This document shows, in pieces, positions 1-10,134 of a DNA stretch of 64,000 nt. The notes under the pieces are model-generated. The model worked only from the letters and a program-made list of their open reading frames with translations. It made no database searches and was not told the origin of the DNA. Position numbers and translations under genes: made by a program. The stretch spans positions 84,119 to 148,118 of the forward strand of contig NZ_BCWN01000006.1 of NCBI RefSeq assembly GCF_001592225.1, written 5' to 3'. The DNA comes from Castellaniella caeni NBRC 101664. GTDB taxonomy: Bacteria; Pseudomonadota; Gammaproteobacteria; Burkholderiales; Burkholderiaceae_B. Positions within the stretch are counted from its first letter, which is position 1, and every line of letters begins with the position of its first letter.

Positions 1-1
1 G

Positions 2-184
2 GACGCCTCATACGGCAACATCCTGCTGATCTTCAGCCAACCCCGCGGGCAGGACATCCGCCAGCAGCTGCTGGGCGCCGAAAACATGGCCGAGGCCGAG
101 ACCCTGCTGGCAAACTACAACGACGACGATCTGCGCGAGTTGCTGGCCAACGCCCAGGCCTGGGATCCCACCCGCCTGTTCTGA
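2..184 (+). CDS. C-terminal end of an unidentified protein (partial)
   Basis: An open frame enters from the left edge and ends at a TGA at 182-184, giving about 60 residues. The tail is hydrophilic and acidic, with the stretch NYNDDDLRELLANAQ and the terminus WDPTRLF. It has no membrane segment or motif that I recognise. It converges with the chloride channel gene on the other strand, 35 bases away. Codon use matches the neighbours, so it is probably a real gene end, but too little remains to assign a family. Confidence 0.5.
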   Translation, partial: DASYGNILLIFSQPRGQDIRQQLLGAENMAEAETLLANYNDDDLRELLANAQAWDPTRLF

Positions 185-219
185 CGCGGCATTTCCCTCA
201 CCAGCACGCTCAACAGGGA

Positions 220-1968
220 CTACTTCCGCCGCCGGGGCGACAGCACGAACGCGTCTTCGCTGTCCACCGCCCGTTTCAATTGCGAATAGCGCGCCAGCAA
301 GTCGGATTTGTACACCACGCCCAGCAGGCGCGCGGGCCGGTCGCGGCTGACCACGGGCAGGCGTTCGCCCTGGAAGGCGCTGAACAGGGTCTGCGCTTCG
401 TCCAGGCTCAAATCGGGATACAGCGGCTTGACGAAATCCAGACGCAGCACCTCGCCGCAGGTCTTGGAGCGTACGTCGATTTCGCCCAGCATCATGCGGG
501 TGAGATCTTGCTGGGCGATCACACCTTGCCAATTGCCCTCGGCATCCACCACATACAGATACTTCACCGGATAATCGAGAAACATCTCCTGGGCCTCGCG
601 CACAGATGCGTCCGTGTGCACGACGGTCTCGGCGGGCTTGAGCAGGCTGTCCAGACGCGCGTGACGCAGGCGCTGGCGCAAGGCCTGGTTGTCCTCATGG
701 TGCAGGGTGACCTCGTACATCACCTTCTGCGCCAGACCGCGCGAGACGAAATACGCCACCACGCAGGCAGGCACCAGCGGCAAGACCATCTGGTAACTGA
801 GTGTCATCTCGAAGACCATCAAAATGGCCATGAACGGCGCGCTGGTGGCGGCAGCCAGAAACGCGCCCATGCCGACCAGGGCAAACACCGGGCCATGCCC
901 CGCCAGCGCGGGCCAGACGAACCCCAGCACTTGGCCAAACAGCACGCCCAGCGCGCCGCCCACGAACAGCGTGGGTGTGAAAACCCCGCCGATGGCGCCC
1001 GAGCCCGCCGTCAGGGCCGTGGCCAGCACCTTGCACAGCAGCATCAGCAGCACGGTCTGCCAGGCCCAGTCGTCGTGCAGCAGCGACAGCACCACCCGGT
1101 TGCCATTACCCGCCATTTCAGGCAATTGCGTCAGCAGCGCCCCCAGCAGCAGGCCGCCCAGCGCCAGGCGCAGCGGCAGACCCAGGCCGGTGCGCGCAAA
1201 CAAGGTCTTGACCCCATGAATGGTGCGCAGAAACTGCGCCGCCCCAAGCCCCGCCAGCACGCCCAGCACCAGGCAAGGCAGCAGCAGATCGGCGGGTGCG
1301 CCGGACAAATCCGGCAGGGGATAACGCGCCGCATAATTGCCGGTGAGGTGCATCACCAGGCCCGAGGTAGCCGCCGCCATCAGCAAGGGCCCGAAATTCT
1401 GAAATGACATCGAACCCAGGATGATCTCGCCCACGAAGACCGCCCCGGCCAACGGCGCGCCATAGGCGGCAGACACCCCCGCCGCCGCCCCGCAGGCGGC
1501 CAGCAGGCGCAGGCGCGCGGTGTCCACCCGCAAAAACCGTCCAAGCACCGACGACCAGAGCGCCGCCAGATGCACCATGGCCCCTTCGCGGCCAATAGAA
1601 CCGCCGCTGGCGACGGTGAACAGCGACGACAAGGAACGCAGCAGGCCCTGCCCCACCGACATGTGGCCATCGCCGATGGCCACGGCCTCCATGTAGCCCG
1701 AGTGCTTGTCGTGTGACACCTTTTTGGACGTCACCAGCAGCAGGCCGGCGCACAGGCCGCCCACGGCGGGCACCAGCAGACGCAGCGGCCACGACAGGCC
1801 GCCCATGACCTCGGTGATGAGCCCCGAGCGCCCGGCAAACAGCTGCTGCATGCCGTGGATGCCCGCATGAAAAGCGATGGTGACCAGCGCGCCGCCCAGG
1901 CCGCAGAGCGCCGCCCAGCACAACATGGCGATGACGCCATCCATCTGAATCCGTGGATTTGCCTGCAT
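220..1968 (-). CDS. ClC-family chloride transporter with C-terminal CBS domains (ClcB-like)
   Basis: Inner-membrane chloride channel or Cl-/H+ antiporter of the ClC family, 582 residues. Residues 1-430 form the helical core. The anion-site loop GREGA (126-130) carries the gating glutamate E128, E181 lies in FVGEIIL, and GGVFTPTL (327-334) is the GGxFxP element. The usual GSGIP serine loop reads HSGYMEA here. About residues 440-575 hold a CBS pair, seen in the longer bacterial ClCs and thought to sense nucleotides. The gene starts 49 bases after cydB on the same strand, so cydA-cydB-clc may be one operon. The ATG at 1968 was chosen because it places the first hydrophobic helix right after a short N-terminus; an internal Met at residue 9 is an alternative. 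Antiporter versus channel cannot be settled from sequence alone. Confidence 0.9.
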   Translation of the reverse strand: MQANPRIQMDGVIAMLCWAALCGLGGALVTIAFHAGIHGMQQLFAGRSGLITEVMGGLSWPLRLLVPAVGGLCAGLLLVTSKKVSHDKHSGYMEAVAIGDGHMSVGQGLLRSLSSLFTVASGGSIGREGAMVHLAALWSSVLGRFLRVDTARLRLLAACGAAAGVSAAYGAPLAGAVFVGEIILGSMSFQNFGPLLMAAATSGLVMHLTGNYAARYPLPDLSGAPADLLLPCLVLGVLAGLGAAQFLRTIHGVKTLFARTGLGLPLRLALGGLLLGALLTQLPEMAGNGNRVVLSLLHDDWAWQTVLLMLLCKVLATALTAGSGAIGGVFTPTLFVGGALGVLFGQVLGFVWPALAGHGPVFALVGMGAFLAAATSAPFMAILMVFEMTLSYQMVLPLVPACVVAYFVSRGLAQKVMYEVTLHHEDNQALRQRLRHARLDSLLKPAETVVHTDASVREAQEMFLDYPVKYLYVVDAEGNWQGVIAQQDLTRMMLGEIDVRSKTCGEVLRLDFVKPLYPDLSLDEAQTLFSAFQGERLPVVSRDRPARLLGVVYKSDLLARYSQLKRAVDSEDAFVLSPRRRK

Positions 1969-2017
1969 GATGATGCCCGAACCAGTCTCCTGTCCGCTTA
2001 TGTGGTGGGGTCAACGA

Positions 2018-3067
2018 CTAGCCGCGAAAGCGCGGCGGGCTGGGCGGACGCGAGCGCCCCAGCATGCGCCAGTACACCCACAGATTGAAAATGAGCGCCA
2101 CCGGAAACGCCACCACCGTCGCCGAAAGCGTCAGCCGCAGGGTGGCCACGGGTGCCGCCGCATCCCACAAGGTGACCTCGTCAAGCACCAGATAGGGGAA
2201 AAAGCTGTAGGCCAGGCCGCCCAGCAGCACGCCGAAAATGACCAGCACCAGCGCGTAAGGCAGCGCCGAGGCACGGTAGCTGTGCGCAATCATGCGCTGC
2301 AGGGTCATTTCGGTGAGCACGAAGCACAAGAGCAGCGAGCCCCAGACCAGCCCCACGGCCCACCAGTGCTGCCCGTCGCCCCACTTGAGAAACACCCCGG
2401 CATTGGAAAAATCAAGCACGACGGACACGCCCACCGCCCCCACCGCGCTCCAGCGCAGGGTACGCCGCGCCCAGCCCACCGCCCGCACGCGCAGCTCGCC
2501 CGCCTCGCGCATCATCAGCCAGGCGGCCCCCAGCAGGCTGTAGATGGCCACGGCACAAATGCCCATGAGCACGGCGAAACCCACGTAGCCCGACCCCTCT
2601 TCATAGGCCACGGCCACACGGGCCAGCAGGTAGCCCTGCGCAAACGCCACCAGCACCGCCCCGGCCCCGAAGCCAAAAAGCCAGCGTCCCTGTTGATGCG
2701 CGGGCGCGCGCAGGCGCCATTCGAAGCACACCGAGCGCAGCAAGGTGCCCAAGCCCAACAGCGACAAGGGCAGATACAGGCGACCCAGCGTCTGCGACCA
2801 GGCGTAGGGAAAGGCGGCGGCATAAAGCCCCACCCCGAGGAAAATCCAGAATTCGTTGGCATCCCGCCAGGGGCTGAGCAGCGACAACATGCGCGGGCGC
2901 AGCGGGGCTGGCGCCACCAGCGAAACGCAGCCCACGCCGATGTCGAAGCCATCGAGCAGCACCCCCGCCACCACCAGGGCAAAGAAGATGAGCATGAGCG
3001 CCAGCGGCATCCAGAACGCGGGGTCTTGCGCCCCCAGGCCCAACAGGGCAGCCAGAGAATCGATCAT
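2018..3067 (-). CDS. cydB: Cytochrome bd-type oxidase subunit II homologue (CydB family)
   Basis: Integral membrane protein of 349 residues. It shows the CydB landmarks LDGFDIGVG near the N-terminus, the SPWRDANEFWIFLG region, the GLGTLLRSVCFEWR region and WDAAAPVATL near the C-terminus. In canonical enzymes CydB pairs with haem-bearing CydA to oxidise quinol and reduce oxygen. The ATG at 3067 overlaps the cydA stop by four bases (ATGA), indicating translational coupling. The open frame extends further upstream inside cydA, but only the internal ATG gives the expected CydB N-terminus. Its partner CydA is highly divergent, so oxidase activity should not be assumed. Confidence 0.85.
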   Translation of the reverse strand: MIDSLAALLGLGAQDPAFWMPLALMLIFFALVVAGVLLDGFDIGVGCVSLVAPAPLRPRMLSLLSPWRDANEFWIFLGVGLYAAAFPYAWSQTLGRLYLPLSLLGLGTLLRSVCFEWRLRAPAHQQGRWLFGFGAGAVLVAFAQGYLLARVAVAYEEGSGYVGFAVLMGICAVAIYSLLGAAWLMMREAGELRVRAVGWARRTLRWSAVGAVGVSVVLDFSNAGVFLKWGDGQHWWAVGLVWGSLLLCFVLTEMTLQRMIAHSYRASALPYALVLVIFGVLLGGLAYSFFPYLVLDEVTLWDAAAPVATLRLTLSATVVAFPVALIFNLWVYWRMLGRSRPPSPPRFRG

Positions 3068-4509
3068 GCCCGCCCCCGATGACGCGCCACGGGCACGACC
3101 CCGTAGCGCATGGTGTGCCCCAGCAACTGCCTGAACCCCAGGCCCAGGGCGCCGTAGATCACGACCTGCAGCCCGGTGACGAGCCACAGGCCGAATTCAT
3201 CCTGCACCGACCCGATCTCGCGCAAAGTGACCGTGCCGTAGACAGCATATGGCAGGCTGCCGACGAGCACGTGCATCCAGCCCACCGCCTGCAACAGCAG
3301 GGCCACCCAGACGAGGGCCTGAAACCCCGTGCGCGTACGGGCCCGGAAGCTGTCGGCCTCGAACCCCAGGCGGTAGCCGCGCCACAGGGCCCAGAGCCCC
3401 ATCAGCCCCACGACCGCCGTCAGCAGCACCGCGAGACGCGAACTGGCATACGTGAACCAGACGGGCGGGCGCATGCCGATGAGATCGTTGAGACCCTGCA
3501 CCTCGGAAGCACCTGCTGCGGCGGGCGCGGCATCGGCAGGCGCCACCTGCGCGCCCGGACCCGCCTTTGCCGCGCCCGCCTGCGGGGATGCATCTCGATG
3601 CGCCCCGGACGCCACCACGGCCTCTTGCGGCTGCGTCAGCCAGTTGGACAGCAGATCGGGCCCTTCGAGCGCCCAGACCGTGCGCCCCCCGGCCACGTCC
3701 AGCCAGGCGAACACGGACACCCGCTCGACCGGGCCGGTCGTCCACTGCGGCAGCACCGCTGCCGTGCGGGCCGGCTGCACGGGCAGCAACATGCGCCCCA
3801 GCCAGGCGGCCAGCACCACTTGCAGCACCACCGCCCCCAGCAGCAGCCAGGTGCCGCCGATGAGCACCGTGCGGTCGCCCGCGTCGCTGGGCCGGGTGCG
3901 CGTGCGCTGGGCGGTGAGCGACAGCATCAGCGTGGCGGCCAGCAGCAGCCCGCCGCTGAGCAGCACACCAAAGAGCGGCGGCGCGGCGCCCCCGAGCAAC
4001 TTGAGCCAATCGACGACCTGATAGTGATCTTCGGTGAGCACCGCGCCCACCGGATGCTGTAGCCAGGCCAGCAGCACGATGACCCACCAGGCAGTCAGCG
4101 ATGTCCCGATGGCGACCAGCCCCACAACCACCGTATGGGCATTCTCGGACAGCGAGCGCTGACCATAGAGCATGGCCCCCAGAAAGCACGACTTGAAGAT
4201 GAAGGCCGTGAGCACCGCCATGCCCAGCAGCGGCCCGGCCACTTCGCCCGCCCGATCCATGAAATCGGGCCACAGCGTGCCCAGCTGAAACAGCAGGGGC
4301 AGACTGGCGGCAAAACCGATGATGAGGGTGAGCGCGTAGATGCGCACCCAGAAGCGGTACGCAAGCAGGGGGGCCGCCTCGTGGCGCGCGCGGATGCGCA
4401 GCACCAGCAGCACCCAGGACAAACCCAGCTCCAGCGCCAGAAAGAACAACATGAAGCCCAGGCCCAGGTAGAACTGGGTGAGCGACAGAACCCATGCGGT
4501 TTGAGTCAT
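3064..4509 (-). CDS. cydA: Divergent cytochrome bd subunit I homologue lacking the usual haem ligands
   Basis: Membrane protein of 481 residues from the bd-oxidase subunit I superfamily. Recognisable landmarks are RFWVRIYALT (52-61), FQLGTLW (74-80), GTSLTAWWVI (135-144) and WLQHPVG (149-155), plus a GW pair near the C-terminus. Aligned by eye with E. coli CydA, the positions of H19, E99, E107, H186, M393 and E445 are occupied by non-ligands; for example FFLES, carrying E107, reads FIFKS (K106). The quinol-loop motif QPxKxAAxE is reduced to QPARTAAVL. The ATG at 4509 was preferred to one at 4533. It is transcribed divergently from glnS, 32 bases apart. Membership of the superfamily is clear; function as an oxygen reductase is doubtful. 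Confidence 0.82.
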   Translation of the reverse strand: MTQTAWVLSLTQFYLGLGFMLFFLALELGLSWVLLVLRIRARHEAAPLLAYRFWVRIYALTLIIGFAASLPLLFQLGTLWPDFMDRAGEVAGPLLGMAVLTAFIFKSCFLGAMLYGQRSLSENAHTVVVGLVAIGTSLTAWWVIVLLAWLQHPVGAVLTEDHYQVVDWLKLLGGAAPPLFGVLLSGGLLLAATLMLSLTAQRTRTRPSDAGDRTVLIGGTWLLLGAVVLQVVLAAWLGRMLLPVQPARTAAVLPQWTTGPVERVSVFAWLDVAGGRTVWALEGPDLLSNWLTQPQEAVVASGAHRDASPQAGAAKAGPGAQVAPADAAPAAAGASEVQGLNDLIGMRPPVWFTYASSRLAVLLTAVVGLMGLWALWRGYRLGFEADSFRARTRTGFQALVWVALLLQAVGWMHVLVGSLPYAVYGTVTLREIGSVQDEFGLWLVTGLQVVIYGALGLGFRQLLGHTMRYGVVPVARHRGRA

Positions 4510-4529
4510 AATGTGCGCTAGTTTATTAT
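4501..4529 (+). promoter_or_regulatory. Candidate glnS promoter with a very short leader
   Basis: TTGAGT (4501-4506) and TATTAT (4524-4529) are separated by 17 bases. A start about seven bases downstream would fall only some six bases before the glnS ATG at 4542, and no Shine-Dalgarno sequence is visible there. This suggests a nearly leaderless message, or that the promoter lies elsewhere inside cydA. Confidence 0.35.
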
Positions 4530-4541
4530 GCACCGGATTGT

Positions 4542-6293
<1,752 letters not shown>

Positions 6294-6301
6294 CGCACGC
6301 C

Positions 6302-7084
6302 ATGTCTACCTTATCCACCCCGCTGGACTTCAAAAGCGCCACGCTCTACACCCTGCGGGCCGTGCTGCACACCGACGACACGTCCGCCCTGCTGCAGGCG
6401 CTCGATCAGCGCATGCACGAGGCGGGCGCCTTCTATGAAAACGAGCCCGTCATCCTCGACGCCTCGGGGCTCGACGCGGCACCCGACTGGCGCGCCCTGA
6501 CGGCGGCCCTGCGCAAGCACCACCTGTATCCCATCGGCGTGCAGGCCGGGCCCGCGCTGCAGGCCTCCCTTCAGGCAGCCGACCTGGCCCCGCTGGATGC
6601 CGGGTCGGGCCGACCCGCGCATGGCGACGCGACCAGCGCCCCGGCGGCAGCGGCCCAGCCCGCAACCACCGCGCCCGCCGCACGGCACCCCGAGGCCCCC
6701 TCGCCCCGGCAAGCCGCCGACGCCACGCCGACACACGACGACGCCAAGACTGCCGGGCAGACGCTGGTCATCCGCCACCCGCTGCGCTCGGGCCAGCGCA
6801 TCTACGCCAAAGGCGGCGACCTCATCGTCATGGGCATGGTCAGCCAGGGGGCCGAAGTCATTGCCGATGGCAACATCCACGTCTACGGCCCCTTGCGCGG
6901 CAAAGCCATGGCGGGCGCCCAAGGGCGCACCGACGCCATGATCCTCACCACGCAGCTCGATCCCGAGCTGCTGGCCATCGCCGGGGTCTACCGGGTGGTT
7001 GAAACACACCTGCCCGACACCCTGCACAACCACGCGGCGCAAGTACTGCTGGAAGGCGGCACGCTGCGCATCCGGGCCTTATAG
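6302..7084 (+). CDS. minC: Septum site-determining protein MinC
   Basis: FtsZ-polymerisation inhibitor, 260 residues, that acts with MinD at the membrane to stop division near the poles. The N-terminal alpha/beta domain is about residues 1-100, followed by a low-complexity Ala/Pro/Thr linker (about 100-150). The C-terminal right-handed beta helix contains GQRIYAKGGDLIVMG and the conserved GNIHVYGPLRG turn used for dimerisation and MinD binding. It lies eight bases after glnS and 110 bases before minD. That gap contains a terminator-like hairpin, so minC level may be set separately from minDE. Confidence 0.96.
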   Translation: MSTLSTPLDFKSATLYTLRAVLHTDDTSALLQALDQRMHEAGAFYENEPVILDASGLDAAPDWRALTAALRKHHLYPIGVQAGPALQASLQAADLAPLDAGSGRPAHGDATSAPAAAAQPATTAPAARHPEAPSPRQAADATPTHDDAKTAGQTLVIRHPLRSGQRIYAKGGDLIVMGMVSQGAEVIADGNIHVYGPLRGKAMAGAQGRTDAMILTTQLDPELLAIAGVYRVVETHLPDTLHNHAAQVLLEGGTLRIRAL

Positions 7085-7124
7085 GCCGACATTCAGTCAC
7101 ACGCGGAAACGTTGAAAGGTCATT

Positions 7125-7148
7125 TGCCTGATGTTCAGGCACCTTTTT
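7125..7148 (+). terminator. Hairpin with T-tract between minC and minD
   Basis: TGCCTGA (7125-7131), a three-base loop and TCAGGCA (7135-7141) are followed by CCTTTTT. It fits a short intrinsic terminator or attenuator on the plus strand. It would partly separate minC (and glnS) transcription from minDE. Confidence 0.6.
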
Positions 7149-7194
7149 GCTTTACGATGTCAAGAATTTTTGAAAACAGGGGAATTTCGACACC

Positions 7195-8010
7195 ATGGCG
7201 CGCATTGTTGTAGTCACCTCGGGCAAAGGTGGGGTAGGCAAGACCACCACCAGTGCAAGTTTCTCGGCCGGGCTGGCCATGCGCGGCCACAAGACGGCGG
7301 TCATCGACTTCGACGTCGGCCTGCGCAACCTCGACCTCATCATGGGCTGCGAACGCCGGGTGGTCTACGATTTCGTCAACGTCATCCAGGGCGAGGCCAC
7401 GCTGAACCAGGCGCTGATCCGCGACAAGCAGGTCGATACCCTCTATATTTTGCCGGCCTCGCAAACGCGCGACAAAGAAGCGCTCACCAAAGAAGGCGTC
7501 GAAAAAGTGCTCGACGACCTGATCGCCATGGATTTCGAATACATCGTCTGCGATTCTCCCGCGGGCATCGAAACCGGCGCGCTCATGGCCTCGTACTTTG
7601 CCGACGACGCCCTGGTGGTCACCAACCCCGAAGTCTCGTCGGTGCGCGACTCCGACCGCATCCTGGGCATTCTGTCGGCCAAGTCGCGGCGCGCCGAAAA
7701 AGGCGAAGAACCGGTCAAAGAACACTTGCTGCTCACCCGCTACAACGCCAAACGGGTGGCCGACGGCGAAATGCTGTCGCTCACCGACATCGAAGACATC
7801 CTGCGCATCCGCCTGATCGGCGTCATCCCCGAATCGGAAATCGTGCTGCAGGCCTCCAACGAAGGGGTGCCCGCCATCCACAAGCACGAATCGGACGTCG
7901 CCCAGGCCTACCAGGACGTGGTGGCACGCTACCTGGGCGAAGAAAAGCCGCTGCGCTTCGTCGATTATGAAAAGCCGGGCCTCTTCAAGCGCCTGTTCGG
8001 AGGCAAGTGA
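7195..8010 (+). CDS. minD: Septum site-determining ATPase MinD
   Basis: Membrane-associated ATPase of the ParA/MinD group, 271 residues. ATP binding drives dimerisation and membrane attachment, which recruits MinC; MinE stimulates hydrolysis to produce pole-to-pole oscillation. The deviant Walker A is [11 protein letters not shown] (about residues 9-19), switch I follows at [10 protein letters not shown], and Walker B-like sequence is at [11 protein letters not shown]. The last residues, [14 protein letters not shown], form the amphipathic membrane-targeting helix. The minE start follows two bases after the stop. Confidence 0.98.
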   Translation: MARIVVVTSGKGGVGKTTTSASFSAGLAMRGHKTAVIDFDVGLRNLDLIMGCERRVVYDFVNVIQGEATLNQALIRDKQVDTLYILPASQTRDKEALTKEGVEKVLDDLIAMDFEYIVCDSPAGIETGALMASYFADDALVVTNPEVSSVRDSDRILGILSAKSRRAEKGEEPVKEHLLLTRYNAKRVADGEMLSLTDIEDILRIRLIGVIPESEIVLQASNEGVPAIHKHESDVAQAYQDVVARYLGEEKPLRFVDYEKPGLFKRLFGGK

Positions 8011-8012
8011 TC

Positions 8013-8273
8013 ATGTCGTTCTTTGATTTCCTGCGTGGCCAGAAGAAAAACTCCGCCAACATCGCCAAAGACCGCCTGCAGCTCATCCTCATCAACGAGC
8101 GCAGCAGCGGCCACAGCCCCGACTTCCTGCAGAACCTGCAGCGCGAGCTCATCGAGGTGATCTCCAAATACGTGCAGATCAATCCGGACGACATCAAGGT
8201 CAACCTCGACCGGCAAGAATCCCTCGAAGTCCTGGAAGTCAAGATCGAAATGCCACAGGCCGAAGGGCGCTGA
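8013..8273 (+). CDS. minE: Cell division topological specificity factor MinE
   Basis: Small regulator of MinD, 86 residues from the ATG at 8013; a GTG at 8007 would add two residues but overlaps minD. The N-terminal [10 protein letters not shown] is the membrane-binding amphipathic segment. The following region, with [11 protein letters not shown], is the anti-MinCD domain that activates MinD ATPase. The C-terminal half, with [14 protein letters not shown], is the dimerising topological specificity domain. Length is typical. It ends the min gene set. Confidence 0.97.
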   Translation: MSFFDFLRGQKKNSANIAKDRLQLILINERSSGHSPDFLQNLQRELIEVISKYVQINPDDIKVNLDRQESLEVLEVKIEMPQAEGR

Positions 8274-8295
8274 AAAGCCACTTGAAACGCGCCGG

Positions 8296-8315
8296 GCTGG
8301 CCTGCGCAGGCCAGC
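8296..8315. terminator. Palindrome between convergent minE and the AEC exporter gene
   Basis: A perfect 20-base palindrome (GCTGGCCTGC and its complement) lies in the 54-base gap between two convergent genes. It lacks a T-tract on either side, so it may be a weak or Rho-assisted transcript end rather than a classical intrinsic terminator. Confidence 0.4.
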
Positions 8316-8327
8316 AGCGCACCCCGC

Positions 8328-9212
8328 TCAAATCCACGTCAGCGTGGCCCACACCACCAGCGGGATGGTGGCGACCGACAGCAGGTTGCCCAGCAGCACC
8401 ACGCTGGCCACCGTGCGGGGTTCCACCCGGTACTGCTCGCACAGCAGGTAATTGAGCACGGCGGGCGGCAGCATCACGGACAAGGCCACCAGGCGCGACC
8501 ACGCGGGCGTGAGCGGCAGCAGCCACAGCACCAGAGGCAGCGTGACCAGCCCGGCCAGCAGGTACAGGCCGTTGGTGCGCAAGGCCAACCCCACGTGCTC
8601 GATGCGGTCTTGCGACAGGCGCACACCCAGGCCAAACAGCATCAGGGGGATGGCGATCTGGCCGGTCAAGTCCACCGAAGTCGTCACGAACGGCGGCAGC
8701 CAGTCACGGTGCGGGGCCAGGGCCACCCCCAGCAAGGCCGCCCAGATATTGGGATTGCGCAGCCACATCCAGCGGCTGCTGCCCTGCGAAAGCAAGAACA
8801 GGCCCAGCGAAAAATGCAGCAGGTTGGACAGCACGAACAGCACGACGATGTCGCCCAGCTGGTCATTTCCATAGGCCAGCATCATGAGCGGAATGCCGAT
8901 GTTGCCGGTGTTGCGAAACATGCCGGGCACGAGAAACGCGGGCCGCGTCAGGCCCGGGCGGCGCACCAGGGCCAGCAGCAGCCCCGGCACCAGGATGATG
9001 AGCACGCCCGCCGCCACCAGCGGCCAGCCACGCACCAGATTGACGGGATTGTCCAGCAAGGCGGAAAACACCAGCGCCGGACAGAACACCATGACATTGG
9101 CATGGTTGATGAAGTCCATGTCCGGCGCGCGCCGCTGGCGGCGCCCGAAGACGAACCCCAAACCCGCAACGACGAAGACCGGCAGGACGATGTTCAGCAG
9201 GGTGAAAAGCAT
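8328..9212 (-). CDS. AEC (auxin efflux carrier) family membrane transporter
   Basis: Membrane protein of 294 residues with about ten hydrophobic helices in two repeats, the auxin efflux carrier / malonate transporter family. Bacterial members move small organic acids or similar solutes; the substrate cannot be read from sequence. The ATG at 9212 was chosen because it begins directly with the first helix (MLFTLLNIVLPVFVVAG). The open frame continues upstream without an expected N-terminus. Typical family features include the Asn/Gly-rich re-entrant regions (FRNTGNIGIPLMM) and a C-terminal helix pair. It converges with minE. Confidence 0.85.
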   Translation of the reverse strand: MLFTLLNIVLPVFVVAGLGFVFGRRQRRAPDMDFINHANVMVFCPALVFSALLDNPVNLVRGWPLVAAGVLIILVPGLLLALVRRPGLTRPAFLVPGMFRNTGNIGIPLMMLAYGNDQLGDIVVLFVLSNLLHFSLGLFLLSQGSSRWMWLRNPNIWAALLGVALAPHRDWLPPFVTTSVDLTGQIAIPLMLFGLGVRLSQDRIEHVGLALRTNGLYLLAGLVTLPLVLWLLPLTPAWSRLVALSVMLPPAVLNYLLCEQYRVEPRTVASVVLLGNLLSVATIPLVVWATLTWI

Positions 9213-9477
9213 GAAGTGAAAACTGCGTATTGTCGCCGTACGGCACCGACCACCGGCGCGAGACAGGATCTGGATGGCAAAGAGTCGAGTGTACAGCGCC
9301 CAGACACTGCGCCGAGGATTGGCCGCCACCAGCTCCCTCTCCTGGGCCAAACAGCCGATTGACAGGGCACTGGCGAGCCATGATCACTCGGCCTTTTGAC
9401 AGACGACGAACCCGATAGCCAGAAGCTCGGGAAGCTGATTACATTCTGTCATGACCAGCCCGATCCAGGAACCCGCC
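9213..9477. other. Intergenic region between divergent transporter and membrane-protein genes
   Basis: About 265 bases separate the two divergent starts. The part near 9415-9455 is less GC-rich and could hold promoters. I see no convincing operator, RNA gene or small reading frame with a ribosome site. Confidence 0.4.
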
Positions 9478-10134
9478 ATGACCGATCAAGCAGCATCCCC
9501 GCCAAACCGCGGCACCACGTCCCGCAGCCAAATTTCCACACGGCAGGTCACCCTGCTTGGCACGGCCTTCCTGGGCTCGGGGGCCGCCGGCCTCATCTAC
9601 CAGATCGCCTGGCAGCGCCTGCTGTTCACTGCTTTCGGGGTCGATCTGATCTCGGTCTGCATCATCGTCTCCACCTTCATGCTGGGCCTGGGCTTGGGGG
9701 CGCTGGCGGGCGGCTGGCTGGGTGATCGCTATCCAAGCCGATCACTGCATATTTTCGCCTGCTGCGAGTTTGGCATCGGCCTCTTTGGCCTGGCCAGTCC
9801 GCTGCTGATCCGCACGCTGGGGATATGGATGAACGACGCATCCTTCCCGGCCACCGCAATGGCCAATTTCGCACTCATGCTGATACCCACCACTCTCATG
9901 GGAGCCACCCTGCCCATCCTGATTGCCTTTCTGGCTTCCTTCTGGAAAAACATCGGCGCCGCCACTGGGCACCTGTATGCGGTCAATACGCTGGGGGCCA
10001 TGCTGGGCAGCGCTCTCACCGTCTTCTGGCTATTTCACGTCATGACGCTGGATCAGGCGATCCACCTGGCGGCTGCCCTCAATGGATCTGTGGCAACCCT
10101 GATCTGGTTCGGCTTGCGGAGGGCCGGATCATGA
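9478..10134 (+). CDS. Membrane domain protein of the spermidine-synthase-like family (upstream half)
   Basis: Membrane protein of 218 residues with five or six predicted helices, matching the N-terminal transmembrane module found in large fused spermidine-synthase-like proteins. The marks are GSGAAGLIYQIAWQRLL near the start, MLGLGLGALAGGWLGDR, PTTLMGATLPIL and YAVNTLGAMLGS. Here it stands alone without a methyltransferase-like domain. An AGGA ribosome site supports the ATG at 9478; an ATG at 9451 is possible. Its stop overlaps the next gene by four bases (ATGA), so the two products are probably made together and may form one complex. Confidence 0.75.
   Translation: MTDQAASPPNRGTTSRSQISTRQVTLLGTAFLGSGAAGLIYQIAWQRLLFTAFGVDLISVCIIVSTFMLGLGLGALAGGWLGDRYPSRSLHIFACCEFGIGLFGLASPLLIRTLGIWMNDASFPATAMANFALMLIPTTLMGATLPILIAFLASFWKNIGAATGHLYAVNTLGAMLGSALTVFWLFHVMTLDQAIHLAAALNGSVATLIWFGLRRAGS

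Noticed and set aside
8296..8315. Palindrome after minE as a classical intrinsic terminator
   Set aside because: No T-tract follows on either strand, so it is recorded only as a possible bidirectional end.
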